A stretch of 64,000 nt of DNA from Pseudoroseicyclus_A sp041714655. Its GTDB lineage: Bacteria; Pseudomonadota; Alphaproteobacteria; Rhodobacterales; Rhodobacteraceae. Made by a program: the position numbers and the translations under genes. Within the stretch, counting starts at the first letter, position 1. Each line of letters starts with the position of its first letter. Positions 16,678 to 25,788 of the stretch are shown here, in pieces. The DNA lies in contig NZ_CP168219.1 of NCBI RefSeq assembly GCF_041714655.1, positions 2,604,001-2,668,000 on the forward strand. Direction: 5' to 3'. Under the pieces are notes generated by a model. It was not told the DNA's origin. It made no database searches and saw only the letters and a list, made by a program, of their open reading frames with translations.

Positions 16678-17435
16678 TCGAGACGGAAACCCTCGGCGTC
16701 GCCCTCGGCGGCAGAACCATCCTCGACGGGCTGAACCTCCGCTTCGGGCAGGGCGGCATCACCGCGCTCGTCGGCCCGAACGGCGCGGGCAAGTCGACGC
16801 TGCTCCATGCGCTCGCCGGGCTCCTGCGCCCCGCCCGTGGCCGGGTGACCGTGGAGGGGCTCGACATGGCGCGCGCCGCGCCGATCGACCGGGCCAAGGC
16901 CGTGGCGCTCCTCACCCAGTCCGAACGGGTGACCGCGCGGCTGACGGTGGCCGATCTCGTGGGCTTCGGCCGCTGGCCGCATCACAAGGGCCGGCCCGGC
17001 GCCGAGGACCACCGCCAGGTGGCGGAGGCGATGGAGCTCTTCGATCTGACGGCGCTCTCCGGCCAGCTCCTCGATTCGCTCTCCGGCGGGCAGCGCCAGC
17101 GCGCCTTCACGGCGATGGCCTATGCGCAGGAGACGCCCTGGATGCTCCTCGACGAGCCGCTCTCGGCGCTCGACCCCCGCTACAGCCGCGACCTGATGGA
17201 GCGGCTGCAGGGGCTGACCCGGCCCGGCCCCGGCGCGCGGAGCGTCATCATCGTGCTGCACGATCTCAGCGCCGCCGCGCGCTATGCCGACCGGGTGGTG
17301 GCGCTGAAGGGGGGCCGGCTCGTCACCTCCGGCCCGGCCTCGCTCAAGCTGACCGGCGAGATGCTGAGCGGTCTCTTCGGCACCGGTCTGGCGGTGGAGA
17401 CGGTGCGCGGGCGGCGGCTGGTCGCCCCGGTGTGA
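16674..17435 (+). CDS. Iron-siderophore ABC transporter ATP-binding protein (FatE/YclP-like)
   Basis: A 253-residue ABC ATPase with Walker A GPNGAGKS (34-41), signature LSGGQRQ (136-142), Walker B MLLDEPLSALD (157-167) and H-loop VLHDLS. The WPHHKGRPGAED insert after FGR is typical of the FecE/YclP group. It ends the four-gene importer. No outer-membrane receptor or biosynthesis genes are in the window, so the organism may take up a siderophore made elsewhere. Confidence 0.92.
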   Translation: MIETETLGVALGGRTILDGLNLRFGQGGITALVGPNGAGKSTLLHALAGLLRPARGRVTVEGLDMARAAPIDRAKAVALLTQSERVTARLTVADLVGFGRWPHHKGRPGAEDHRQVAEAMELFDLTALSGQLLDSLSGGQRQRAFTAMAYAQETPWMLLDEPLSALDPRYSRDLMERLQGLTRPGPGARSVIIVLHDLSAAARYADRVVALKGGRLVTSGPASLKLTGEMLSGLFGTGLAVETVRGRRLVAPV

Positions 17436-17554
17436 CCGGGGCCGGCCAGCCGGCCGGCGCGCGAAGGAGATCGCCGACCCCGCTTTGAGGGTTGCAATCC
17501 GGCTGTGGTCTGACCCAAATTCCATCAGGGTAAACTGAAGCGGAGGGGCCGCAC

Positions 17555-17887
17555 ATGGCGGGCAAGTTCGAACTCTACAAGGACAAGGCGGGCGAATACC
17601 GCTTTCGGCTGAAGGCCGGCAATGGCGAGACCATCCTCGTCGGCGAGGGCTATACCGCAAAGGCGAGCGCCGAGAACGGCATCGAGTCCGTCCGCAAGAA
17701 TGCCCCGAACGATGACCGCTACGAGCGCAAGGACAGCGGCTCCGGCAAACCGATGTTCAATCTCAAGGCCTCCAACGGCCAGGTGATCGGCACGAGCGAG
17801 ACCTATTCGAGCGCCTCGGCGCGCGACAACGGTATCGAGTCGGTCAAGAAAAACGCCCCGGACGCGGCGCTGGACGACCAGACCTGA
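17555..17887 (+). CDS. YegP family protein (DUF1508 duplication)
   Basis: A 110-residue protein with two tandem DUF1508 repeats: FELYKDKAGEYRFRLKAGNG ending in NGIESVRKNAP, then KPMFNLKASNGQVIG ending in NGIESVKKNAP. It resembles E. coli YegP in length and repeat layout. AAGCGGAGGGG lies just upstream as a ribosome-binding site. It appears to be a single-gene unit followed by a long palindrome. Its biochemical role is not known. Confidence 0.92.
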   Translation: MAGKFELYKDKAGEYRFRLKAGNGETILVGEGYTAKASAENGIESVRKNAPNDDRYERKDSGSGKPMFNLKASNGQVIGTSETYSSASARDNGIESVKKNAPDAALDDQT

Positions 17888-17917
17888 CAGGCCGCCCCGG
17901 GCGCCCCGCTGATGGGA

Positions 17918-17941
17918 GCCGGAAACCACGTGGTTTCCGGC
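17918..17941. terminator. 24-bp perfect palindrome after the yegP-like gene
   Basis: GCCGGAAACC (17918-17927) and its exact complement (17932-17941) flank ACGT, which is itself palindromic. As RNA it forms a 10-bp stem with a 4-nt loop 30 nt after the stop codon. There is no T-run, so termination is likely but an operator-like role cannot be excluded. Confidence 0.5.
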
Positions 17942-18061
17942 CACGGTGCCCGCACGGGCATCGCCAGTGCCGCGCGGCGCCGCGCCTGATCGCCCGCCTC
18001 TGCCTGCCATGCGGCGGGAAAAAACCATAAGCTCGCCCGAAAGACCGGGCATGGGCAGAGA

Positions 18062-19054
18062 ATGACGCGCGAAACCCGAGGCCAGCCGTTCAACATCCTG
18101 ATCGTCGCCCAGGCCGGCCGGCTGGAGGCGGAGGCGCTGCTGTTCGCCGCCTCGCTCCGCGCCAATTCTCCCGCCTTCGAGGGGCGCCTGATCGTCGCCG
18201 AGCCGGAGCGCGGCGGGCTCTGGCGGAGCGAGACGGCGCTCTCTGCGGAAGGCGGCGCCGAACTCGAGCGGCTCGGCGCCGAGATCCGCCCCTTCACGGC
18301 GCGGCTTTTCGGCGAGGCCTATCCGCAAGGCAACAAGATCGAGGCGCTCCAGCTCCTGCCCGAGGGCGAGCCCTTCTTCTTCTTCGACAGCGACACGCTG
18401 GTTATGGGCGAGCTCGCGGGCCTCTCCGCCCACCGCCCCGCCGCCTCGATGCGGCGGACGGGCACCTGGCCGGTGGAGGAGCTCTACTGGCCCGGCTACA
18501 CCGCCATCTGGCGCTCGCTCTACGACCGGTTCGGGCTCGATTTCGAGAGCTCGCTCGACCTCTCCCAGCCCGACGAGCATTGGGAGCGCTACCTCTATTT
18601 CAACGCCGGCTGGTTCTGCGGGCCCGATCCGGCGCCCTTCCACAAGCGCTTCTCTGAGTGGGCCGTCAGCGTCCGAGACGCGCCCCCGAAGGAGCTGGAG
18701 ATCCAGCCGCTGACGCCCTGGCTCGACCAGATCGTCCTGCCGCTGGTGATCCATTCGCTCGGCGGCGGCCGCCCGGGGGCCGAGCTCTCGGGCCTCGACG
18801 GCGCCCTCACCTGCCACTACCGGCTCTTCCCGCTCCTTTATGCGCGCGAGAGCGACGAGGTCGTGCGGGTGCTGGAGGAGGTGGCCGCGCCGAACCGGCT
18901 GAAAAAGCTCCTCAAACGCCATCCCCCGGTCCACCGCATGGTGTACCGGGGTCAGGGCGCCGAGGTGCGGGCGATGTTCGACCGCGCCGCGCTGCCGCGC
19001 GACGAGGCCGATCTGCGCAAGGCGATCCGCGAGGCGGGGTTCTGGCTGCGCTGA
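18062..19054 (+). CDS. Glycosyltransferase-fold conserved protein
   Basis: A 330-residue soluble protein with a Rossmann-like start (FNILIVAQAGRLEAEALLF) and a DxD-type motif FFFFDSDTLVMGEL near residues 107-120. A later FNAGWFCGPDPAPFHKRF segment resembles acceptor/donor regions of GT-A fold transferases. These features suggest a nucleotide-sugar transferase, but no specific family can be named with confidence. It runs towards the SIMPL gene with a 4-nt gap between stops. Confidence 0.6.
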   Translation: MTRETRGQPFNILIVAQAGRLEAEALLFAASLRANSPAFEGRLIVAEPERGGLWRSETALSAEGGAELERLGAEIRPFTARLFGEAYPQGNKIEALQLLPEGEPFFFFDSDTLVMGELAGLSAHRPAASMRRTGTWPVEELYWPGYTAIWRSLYDRFGLDFESSLDLSQPDEHWERYLYFNAGWFCGPDPAPFHKRFSEWAVSVRDAPPKELEIQPLTPWLDQIVLPLVIHSLGGGRPGAELSGLDGALTCHYRLFPLLYARESDEVVRVLEEVAAPNRLKKLLKRHPPVHRMVYRGQGAEVRAMFDRAALPRDEADLRKAIREAGFWLR

Positions 19055-19058
19055 GGCC

Positions 19059-19763
19059 TCAGTCGGCCGCGTCGTCCGCAATCTCCCACGAGATGCTGAC
19101 GCTGGCCGAGACGGTGAGCTCGCCCGCGGCGATCGGCATCGAGCCGCCGGCATCCATCATCCGCATCTCCTGCGCCGCCATCGGCGGCAGCGAGGCACCG
19201 CCCTCGGTGAGGGCCGCGATGGGGCCCAATGTCAGCCCGGCGGCATCGGCATAGACCTGCGCCTTCTCCAGCGCATCGGCGACCGCCGCGCGGCGGGCCT
19301 CCTCCAGCGCCGCGGCACTGTCGGAGAGGCCGAAGCTGATGCCCTGGAGCTGGTTGGCCCCGGCGCTGACCACCGCGTCGATCAGCGCCCCGGCGCCATC
19401 CAGATCGGTGATCTTCACCGTCAGCGTCGAGCCGGCGACGAAGCCTGTCTGCTCCGGCGGGCTGACATCGTAGTTAAGCTCGGCATCGAGGCGGAGGCCG
19501 GAGGTCTGGATATCCGCCGGCGGCACGCCGAGGGCGCCGAGCTCCTGGATGACCGGCTGCAGCGCGTCCGAGACGGCCGCAAGCGCCGCCGCAGCCGTAT
19601 CCGCGCGGCGCTCGACGCCCATCGTGATCGTGGCCATGTCAGGCTTGGCGGCAGCCTCGCCGAGGCCCGAGATGGTGATGAGACCGCCCTCGGCAAGGGC
19701 GGGCGCGGCCGCCAGAGGGGCGACGGCAAGGGTGGCGGCGAGAAGGGCGGGGGTGAAACGCAT
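19059..19763 (-). CDS. SIMPL domain-containing exported protein (DUF541)
   Basis: A 234-residue exported protein. The signal peptide is residues 1-24 (ending APALA). The SIMPL pattern is clear: ISGLGEAAAKPDMATITMGV after the signal, then IQTSGLRLDAELNYD, and AVADALEKAQVYADAAGLTLG. ATG at 19763 is chosen because GGAG lies 8 nt upstream and the signal peptide starts there; an in-frame ATG at 19790 would give an implausible extension. The role of SIMPL proteins in bacteria is poorly defined; it probably works in the periplasm. Confidence 0.88.
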   Translation of the reverse strand: MRFTPALLAATLAVAPLAAAPALAEGGLITISGLGEAAAKPDMATITMGVERRADTAAAALAAVSDALQPVIQELGALGVPPADIQTSGLRLDAELNYDVSPPEQTGFVAGSTLTVKITDLDGAGALIDAVVSAGANQLQGISFGLSDSAAALEEARRAAVADALEKAQVYADAAGLTLGPIAALTEGGASLPPMAAQEMRMMDAGGSMPIAAGELTVSASVSISWEIADDAAD

Positions 19764-19960
19764 CGTTAACTCCGTTGGTTGATGCTTCATCTGTGATCTA
19801 TGACGCAGCCGGCAAGCCCGGCCTTGGCGGCAGGGCGCAAGTTTTCGTGTAAGCCCTTCGGCGGGGCGAATCTTTGCCCCGGGCGGAAAGTTGCTCTATG
19901 GTCGGCGAGCGCCCGCGGCGCCCTTTCCGCCCCGCGCCCCTGGATGATAATGACCCACCG

Positions 19961-22900
19961 ATGAAGCCCGCATTCGCACTCTCGCTTTCGGTGGAGGGAA
20001 TCCGCCTGCTGCACCGCCCCGATGGGGCGGACGGCGCCTGGCAGCTCGTCGGCGAGGTGAAGCTCGACACCAGCGATCTCGCCGCCGACCTCGCGGCGCT
20101 GCGCGACACCGCGCTCAAGCTCGCGCCAGAAGAGGGGCTGGCGACGAAGATACTCATCCCCAACGAGCAGATCCGCTACATCGCGCTCGATACGCCGCGC
20201 GCCAGTGCGGAGGATGTCGAAGCGGCGCTCGACGGGGCGACGCCCTATGCCGTCGAGGATCTCGCCTATGCCTATTCGCGCGGCGGCGGGCGCACCTATA
20301 TCGCCGCCGTGGCCCGCGAGACGCTGGACGAGGCGGAGGGCTTCGCGGTGGAGCATCGCTTCGCCCCGGTCGCCTTCGTCGCGGCGCCCGAGCCCTTCAC
20401 CTTCAACGGCGAGCCTTTTTTCGGGGCCACCGCCTCGGCGGCCATGGCCCTGCCGGCCGGCGAGATGCCGGAGGCGGACGACACGGCGATCGACCCGCGC
20501 GACCTCCGCCGCCCCCGCGCCCGCCTGCCCTGGGAGAAGGGCTCGATCGGCCGGGCCGCGCCGGTCATCACCGCAACGCCCGAGGCGGCGTCGGAGGCCG
20601 TGAGCCCGCTGCTCACGCCGCCCGAGCCGCCGCCCGCCGACCTCGGCGAGGTGGAGGCCCCCGCGGTTGAGCCGGCCCCCGCCCCGGCGGAGGAGGCCGC
20701 GCCCGCAGAGCCGCCGGCCGACATCAGCCCGGAACCTGCCCCCGCACCTACGTCGGCCGGCGAGGTCGGCTTCGCCAGTCGCCGGCGGCGCCCCGCTGCG
20801 CCGGAGCCGGCTCCCGAGCCCTCCCCCGAGCCCGAAGGCCTCGCGCCGCAGCCGCCGGAGCCGGAAGCCCCTACCGAAGCGCGTGAGCCTTCCCCGGTGG
20901 AGGAGCCCTCGCCGGAACCCGACGCTCTGCCCGAGCCGGCCGCGAAGGAGATCCCGGCGCCGCCGCCGAAGTCCGAGCCGGTCTTCGCCTCGCGGGGCCG
21001 CAGCCCCATTGAGGCGCCCGTTCCTGCCGGGCCCGCCTCTGCCGGGATCGATCCGGCGCCGCCCGCGGCGCTCGGCCCGGCGAAGGCGCCCGCCATGGCG
21101 GGCCGCCCCGGCCCGCCGCCCATGGCCGCGACCAAGCCGGGCCCCAAGCTCGCGGCAGACCCGACGCGGGCCCCCGCCGGCGTCAAGCCCGCCGCGCGCA
21201 AGCTGCCGCCGCCGCGCCCCAACGGCGGCCCGGTGTCGCCCGTCGCACCCGCTGCCGCGTCGCCTGCCGCGCCCGTTGCAGCGGCGCCCGCCCCTGCCCC
21301 GGCCGCCCCCGCCCCGGTGCTCGCGCCGCTGTCGGCCGAGGGGCTCGCCCCCGTCATCACCGGCGTCTCGCCCGAGGCCCGCGCGCCGGAGGAGATCCGC
21401 GCCGATGTCTCGCCGACGGAGGCCGAGGCGCTCCGCCCCGGCGCCGCCGCGGCCGAGCCCGGGCTCTTCGCCGCGCGCACCGTTGCCGCGCCCCGGAATG
21501 CGCCCGCGCTGACGCCGCCCGGCGCCGCGCCTGCCCGGCCCCGGGCTCCCGCCCCGGCCCCGCTCGCGGGCGCCCCGGCGGAATCGGGCGCCGCCGCGCC
21601 CCTCGCCTTCGAGAGCCCGGCGCCCGCCCCGCGCGGCGCCCGGGCCCTCGCCGCCCGCCTCCTCCCGGCCCGCGCCAAGCAGGCGCCCGCAGCAGCGGCC
21701 AGCGCCGCACCGGCGCCCGCCATGCCGAGCCGCGCCGCACCGACCCGTACCGCCGCCAAGCCGGAGGACCCGGAGGAGCGCGCCCGGATGACCGTCTTCG
21801 GCGCCCGCGACACGGCAGCGCGCGGCAAGCCCCGTTACCTCGGGCTGATCCTGACGGTGCTCCTCATCCTCGTCATGCTGGCCGTCGCCGCCTTCGCCGC
21901 GCCCCGCGTCGTGGCCGCGCTCTTCGGCCCGTCAGAGGAGCCGGAGACCGAGTTCGCCGCCCTGCCGGAGGACGAGGCCGGGACCGAGCTCGACAGCGCC
22001 ATTGCCGCCACCTCGTCGCTCATCTCCGGCGCCGCCGCGCCCGAGGAGGCGCCGACCTTCGCCGAGACCGGAGAAGCGCTCCTGCCGCCCGAGGCGGACG
22101 AGGCAGACGAGATGGACGAGGCCGGCACGGCGCCCCCCGTCGCCGCCCGGGGCGCCGTGCCGAGCCCGGCGGAGGCGGAGCGCTTCTATGCCGCGACGGG
22201 CGTCTGGCTCCGCGCTCCGCGCCTGCCGCTTCAGCCCCGCACCGCCGATCTCGACGCGCTGACCGTCAGCCTTGCGGAGCCGGCGCCGGCCGAGCTTTCG
22301 GCGCCCCGCCTCGCGGCGATGGGCCCGGATGCCGGGCTCGGGATCCAGCCCCTGCCGCCGCCGCCCGGCGCCGAATTCCCCCGCGATGCCCGCGGCTTCT
22401 TCCTCGCGACGGAGGAGGGCACGGTCACGCCGCAGGGGCTCGTCATCTACGCAGGCCGGCCGGATATCCTGCCCCCGACCCGCCCGGGAACGGAGGCGCC
22501 GGACGAGCCGGTCTTCCCGACCTCCTATGCGCCGCTCTCGCCGCCCGAGAAACGCCTGCAGGCGCGGCCGGAAAGCGTCGCGGCCGCCGCGGCAGCGGCA
22601 GCAGCCGCCCAAGTGGAGGCCGAGGAGCCGGAGGCCGACCCTGCCGCCTTGCCCGCAGATGAAACGCCGGGCGAGACCCCCGACGAGATCGCCCCCGACG
22701 AGCCTGTGGTCACCGCGCTCGGTAGCGACGCCTCCCCCGGCGGCGTCGGCCTCGATGCGCTCACGGCGCCGGGCGAGCCTGAGGCGGGCTCCGAAGAGAC
22801 CGCCCCCGAAGAGACCGCCGCCGATATCCTCGCGCCCTGGACGGGCCCCGGCCCCACGCTCCGCCCGGAAGACGCCGCCGGCGCCCTCGCGTTGCTCGCC

Positions 22901-23713
22901 CCCGATGCCGCAGAAGCAACCGGCGACGTGACGGGCGAGGCCACGGGCGACGAGACGGCCGACGAGACGGGCGAGGCAGAGGCCGCCGCCCCGGGCGACG
23001 ACGAGCAGGGCGCCGCGCCCGCCACGCCCGAGGCCCGGCCCGGCGAGCCGCCCCCTGCGATTCTCGCCGCCTGGGAGGGCCCCGCGCCGGCCACCCGCCC
23101 CGCCAGCCTCGCCCCCGCCGATTTCCCCCAGATCCTCGCGGCCTGGGAAGGCCCCCGGCCCGGCAACCGCCCCGAGGGGCTCGCGCCCGCGAGCGAAGAG
23201 GAGCTGGCGGAGGAAGAGGGCTCCGGCCCGCCCGAAGGCGCCAGCCTCGCCACGGCGCTGCTTGAGATCACCGCCGGCTCGACCGATCCGCTGGCGACCG
23301 CCACCGCCTCCGCCGTCGCGCAGGCCCGCCGCCCCGGCGCGCGGCCGCGCAACTTCGCCCAGGTCGTTGCCCAGCAGCGCGCCCGCGGCCTCTCGCCCAC
23401 CCCGGCCCCGGCGGCTGCGCCGGCCTCCGCCCCGGCCGTTGCCGCTGCCGCCCAGCCCACCGGCCCCGTGCCGCAATCGGTGGCCAGCGCCGCGACGGTT
23501 TCCGACGCGATCAACCTGCGGCAGATCAACCTGATCGGCATCTACGGCCGGCCCGGGGACCGCCGCGCGCTCGTCCGCCTCGCCAACGGCCGCTATCTGC
23601 GCGTCGGCGTCGGTGACCAGCTCGACGGCGGCCAGGTGACGGTGATCGGCGACAGTGCGCTCAACTACGTGAAGCGCGGCCGCACGCTGTCGCTCCAGGT
23701 CGCCGAGGGCTGA
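19961..23713 (+). CDS. Giant Pro/Ala-rich membrane protein with GspL-like N-terminus and GspC-like C-terminus
   Basis: A 1250-residue bitopic protein. Residues 1-160 resemble the cytoplasmic domain of GspL/PilM-type proteins (ILIPNEQIRYIALDTPRA, ATPYAVEDLAYAY, TYIAAVARETLDEA). A 460-residue Pro/Ala/Glu-rich linker leads to one hydrophobic segment at about 625-647, then a long acidic region. Three W-centred repeats, ILAxWxGPxPxxRP, start near residues 955, 1033 and 1057. The last 70 residues (INLIGIYGRPGDRRALVRL, then YLRVGVGDQLDGGQVTVIG) resemble the GspC/PilP homology domain that contacts secretins. ATG at 19961 starts the conserved N-terminal domain. It may be an envelope scaffold; the function is inference. 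Confidence 0.7.
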   Translation: MKPAFALSLSVEGIRLLHRPDGADGAWQLVGEVKLDTSDLAADLAALRDTALKLAPEEGLATKILIPNEQIRYIALDTPRASAEDVEAALDGATPYAVEDLAYAYSRGGGRTYIAAVARETLDEAEGFAVEHRFAPVAFVAAPEPFTFNGEPFFGATASAAMALPAGEMPEADDTAIDPRDLRRPRARLPWEKGSIGRAAPVITATPEAASEAVSPLLTPPEPPPADLGEVEAPAVEPAPAPAEEAAPAEPPADISPEPAPAPTSAGEVGFASRRRRPAAPEPAPEPSPEPEGLAPQPPEPEAPTEAREPSPVEEPSPEPDALPEPAAKEIPAPPPKSEPVFASRGRSPIEAPVPAGPASAGIDPAPPAALGPAKAPAMAGRPGPPPMAATKPGPKLAADPTRAPAGVKPAARKLPPPRPNGGPVSPVAPAAASPAAPVAAAPAPAPAAPAPVLAPLSAEGLAPVITGVSPEARAPEEIRADVSPTEAEALRPGAAAAEPGLFAARTVAAPRNAPALTPPGAAPARPRAPAPAPLAGAPAESGAAAPLAFESPAPAPRGARALAARLLPARAKQAPAAAASAAPAPAMPSRAAPTRTAAKPEDPEERARMTVFGARDTAARGKPRYLGLILTVLLILVMLAVAAFAAPRVVAALFGPSEEPETEFAALPEDEAGTELDSAIAATSSLISGAAAPEEAPTFAETGEALLPPEADEADEMDEAGTAPPVAARGAVPSPAEAERFYAATGVWLRAPRLPLQPRTADLDALTVSLAEPAPAELSAPRLAAMGPDAGLGIQPLPPPPGAEFPRDARGFFLATEEGTVTPQGLVIYAGRPDILPPTRPGTEAPDEPVFPTSYAPLSPPEKRLQARPESVAAAAAAAAAAQVEAEEPEADPAALPADETPGETPDEIAPDEPVVTALGSDASPGGVGLDALTAPGEPEAGSEETAPEETAADILAPWTGPGPTLRPEDAAGALALLAPDAAEATGDVTGEATGDETADETGEAEAAAPGDDEQGAAPATPEARPGEPPPAILAAWEGPAPATRPASLAPADFPQILAAWEGPRPGNRPEGLAPASEEELAEEEGSGPPEGASLATALLEITAGSTDPLATATASAVAQARRPGARPRNFAQVVAQQRARGLSPTPAPAAAPASAPAVAAAAQPTGPVPQSVASAATVSDAINLRQINLIGIYGRPGDRRALVRLANGRYLRVGVGDQLDGGQVTVIGDSALNYVKRGRTLSLQVAEG

Positions 23714-23851
23714 CCCCCCCCGGCCGGAGCCACCCCGCCCCCGCCGGGTCGCTTGCTTCTGAGGCAGAGCCCCCCGAAAGCCGCCGCTTCCATCCCGTCC
23801 GGCCCCTCTCCCCTGTTGCCGACGCCCCGAAGCGCGGGCAACATCACCGGC

Positions 23852-25777
23852 ATGGATTCCCTCCTCCTTCAGGCCGTCATCTATCTCGCCGCCGCGGTCA
23901 TCGCGGTGCCGCTCTCGGCGCGGCTCGGGCTTGGCTCCGTCCTCGGCTATCTGGCCGCCGGCATCCTGATCGGCCCGGTCTTCGGCCTCGTCGGATCGGA
24001 GAGCGAAGACCTCCGCCACGTCGCCGAATTCGGCGTCGTCATGATGCTCTTCCTCATCGGGCTCGAGCTGGAGCCCAAGGCGCTCTGGGACATGCGGCAC
24101 AAGCTGATCGGCTTCGGCGGTCTGCAGGTCGGGCTCACCGCCGGCGCCGTGGCCCTGGCGATGATCTGGGGCGGCGGCCTGCCCTGGCAGCAGGGGCTCG
24201 CCATCGGCTTCATCCTCGCGCTTTCCTCCACCGCCATCGTCCTGCAGACGCTCGACGAGAAACGGCTGATGCAGACCGCGGGGGGCCGAAACGTCTTCTC
24301 CGTCCTCCTCACGCAGGACATCGCGGTCATCCCGCTCCTCGCGCTCCTGCCGCTCCTTGCCTTCGGCTCCGGCGGGCGGGTGGCGCTGGCGCCGGACGGA
24401 TCGCTCCAGCATGTCGAGGCCGAGGAGGCGCATGCCACCGCGCATTTCCTAGAGAACATGCCCGGCTGGGGAGTGACGCTCGTCACGCTCGGCATCATCG
24501 GCGCCATCCTGCTCGCCGGCATCTACGGGGCCCGCCCCGTCTTCCGCTACATCCACCAGGCCCGCCTGCCGGAGATGTATACCGCCCTCGCGCTCCTCAT
24601 CGTCGTCGGCATCGCCGTGCTCATGGGGGCCGTCGGGCTCTCCCCCGCGCTCGGCACATTCATGGCCGGGGTCGTCCTCGCCTCTTCGGAATTCCGCCAC
24701 GAGCTCGAGAGCGACATCGAGCCCTTCAAGGGGCTGCTCCTCGGGCTCTTCTTCATCACCGTGGGCGCCGGTTTCTCGGTCAATGCCTTCCTGAACGAGC
24801 CGCTCCTGCTCCTGGGCCTGACCTTCGGGCTGATGGCGCTCAAGGGCGCCGTTCTCTACATCCTCGCCCGGATCTTCCGGCTGGAGAGCCGCGACCGCTG
24901 GCTCTTCACCCTGTCGCTGGCACAGGCGGGGGAGTTCGGCTTCGTCCTCGCCTCGTTCAGCCTGGCGCAGAACGTGCTGCCGCCGATCTACGAGCAGCGG
25001 CTCAACATGGTCATCGCGCTGTCGATGCTGATGACGCCGCTCCTCTTCATCCTCTACGAGCGCCTCGCGAGGCGCGGCCCCGGCGAGGCGGCGGGCGAGC
25101 CCGACGAGGTGGAGGATCAGGGCCCCGTCATCATCGCCGGCATCGGCCGCTTCGGGCAGGTGGTGAACCGCCTCGTGCGTTCCGCCGGCTTCGAGACCGT
25201 GGTGCTCGACAACAACATGGCGGCCATCGAGACGATGCGCACCTTCGGGATGCGCACCTGGTTCGGCGACCCGACGCAGCCCTCGGTGCTGAATGCCGCC
25301 GGGCTCATGCATGCCAAGGTGCTGGTGGTGGCGCTGGACGACCGCGCCTCGGCGCTCCGCCTCGTGCGCCACGCGCGGCGCCAGCGGCCGGACCTGCACA
25401 TCGTCGTGCGCGCCTATGACCGGGTGCATGCCTACCAGCTCTACCACGCCGGCGCGAACGACATCGTGCGCGAGCTCTTCGATTCCTCGCTCCGGGCCGG
25501 GCGCTATGTGCTCGAGCAGATGGGCCTGTCGGACTGGGAGGCCTCGGAGGCCGAGATGACTTTTTACCACCACGACCGGCACAACCTCCGCGAACTGGCG
25601 GAGCTGTGGAAGCCCGGCGTGCCGGTGGCCAACAATCCCGACTACGTCACCCGCGCCCGCGAGCTGGATACCGAGATGGAGACATCGCTCATGTCGGGCA
25701 TCGCCGCCAACAAGCAGGCCGAGGCGCCGCCGATGGGCTACCGATCGAAGGTCGGCGAGCGCGACCGGCGGGGCTAG
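23852..25777 (+). CDS. Kef-type monovalent cation:proton antiporter (CPA2) with TrkA-N domain
   Basis: A 641-residue inner-membrane antiporter. The first 390 residues hold 12 or so hydrophobic segments with the CPA2 blocks LGSVLGYLAAGILIGP and MLFLIGLELEPKALW. The cytoplasmic RCK/TrkA-N domain begins near residue 423 with the NAD-binding GPVIIAGIGRFGQ and continues through VLDNNMAAIE and GDPTQPSVL. It resembles KefB/KefC glutathione-gated potassium efflux systems, but no KefF/KefG partner lies alongside. Start at 23852 places the first membrane helix at the N-terminus. It is probably used for potassium/pH homeostasis or electrophile protection. Confidence 0.92.
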   Translation: MDSLLLQAVIYLAAAVIAVPLSARLGLGSVLGYLAAGILIGPVFGLVGSESEDLRHVAEFGVVMMLFLIGLELEPKALWDMRHKLIGFGGLQVGLTAGAVALAMIWGGGLPWQQGLAIGFILALSSTAIVLQTLDEKRLMQTAGGRNVFSVLLTQDIAVIPLLALLPLLAFGSGGRVALAPDGSLQHVEAEEAHATAHFLENMPGWGVTLVTLGIIGAILLAGIYGARPVFRYIHQARLPEMYTALALLIVVGIAVLMGAVGLSPALGTFMAGVVLASSEFRHELESDIEPFKGLLLGLFFITVGAGFSVNAFLNEPLLLLGLTFGLMALKGAVLYILARIFRLESRDRWLFTLSLAQAGEFGFVLASFSLAQNVLPPIYEQRLNMVIALSMLMTPLLFILYERLARRGPGEAAGEPDEVEDQGPVIIAGIGRFGQVVNRLVRSAGFETVVLDNNMAAIETMRTFGMRTWFGDPTQPSVLNAAGLMHAKVLVVALDDRASALRLVRHARRQRPDLHIVVRAYDRVHAYQLYHAGANDIVRELFDSSLRAGRYVLEQMGLSDWEASEAEMTFYHHDRHNLRELAELWKPGVPVANNPDYVTRARELDTEMETSLMSGIAANKQAEAPPMGYRSKVGERDRRG

Positions 25778-25788
25778 AGCCCCACCCG

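Noticed and set aside
21932..24445. 837-codon minus-strand frame opposite the giant Pro/Ala-rich protein
   Set aside because: Gly/Arg-rich low-complexity sequence generated by the GC-biased opposite strand; the plus strand carries the GspL-like and GspC-like ends.
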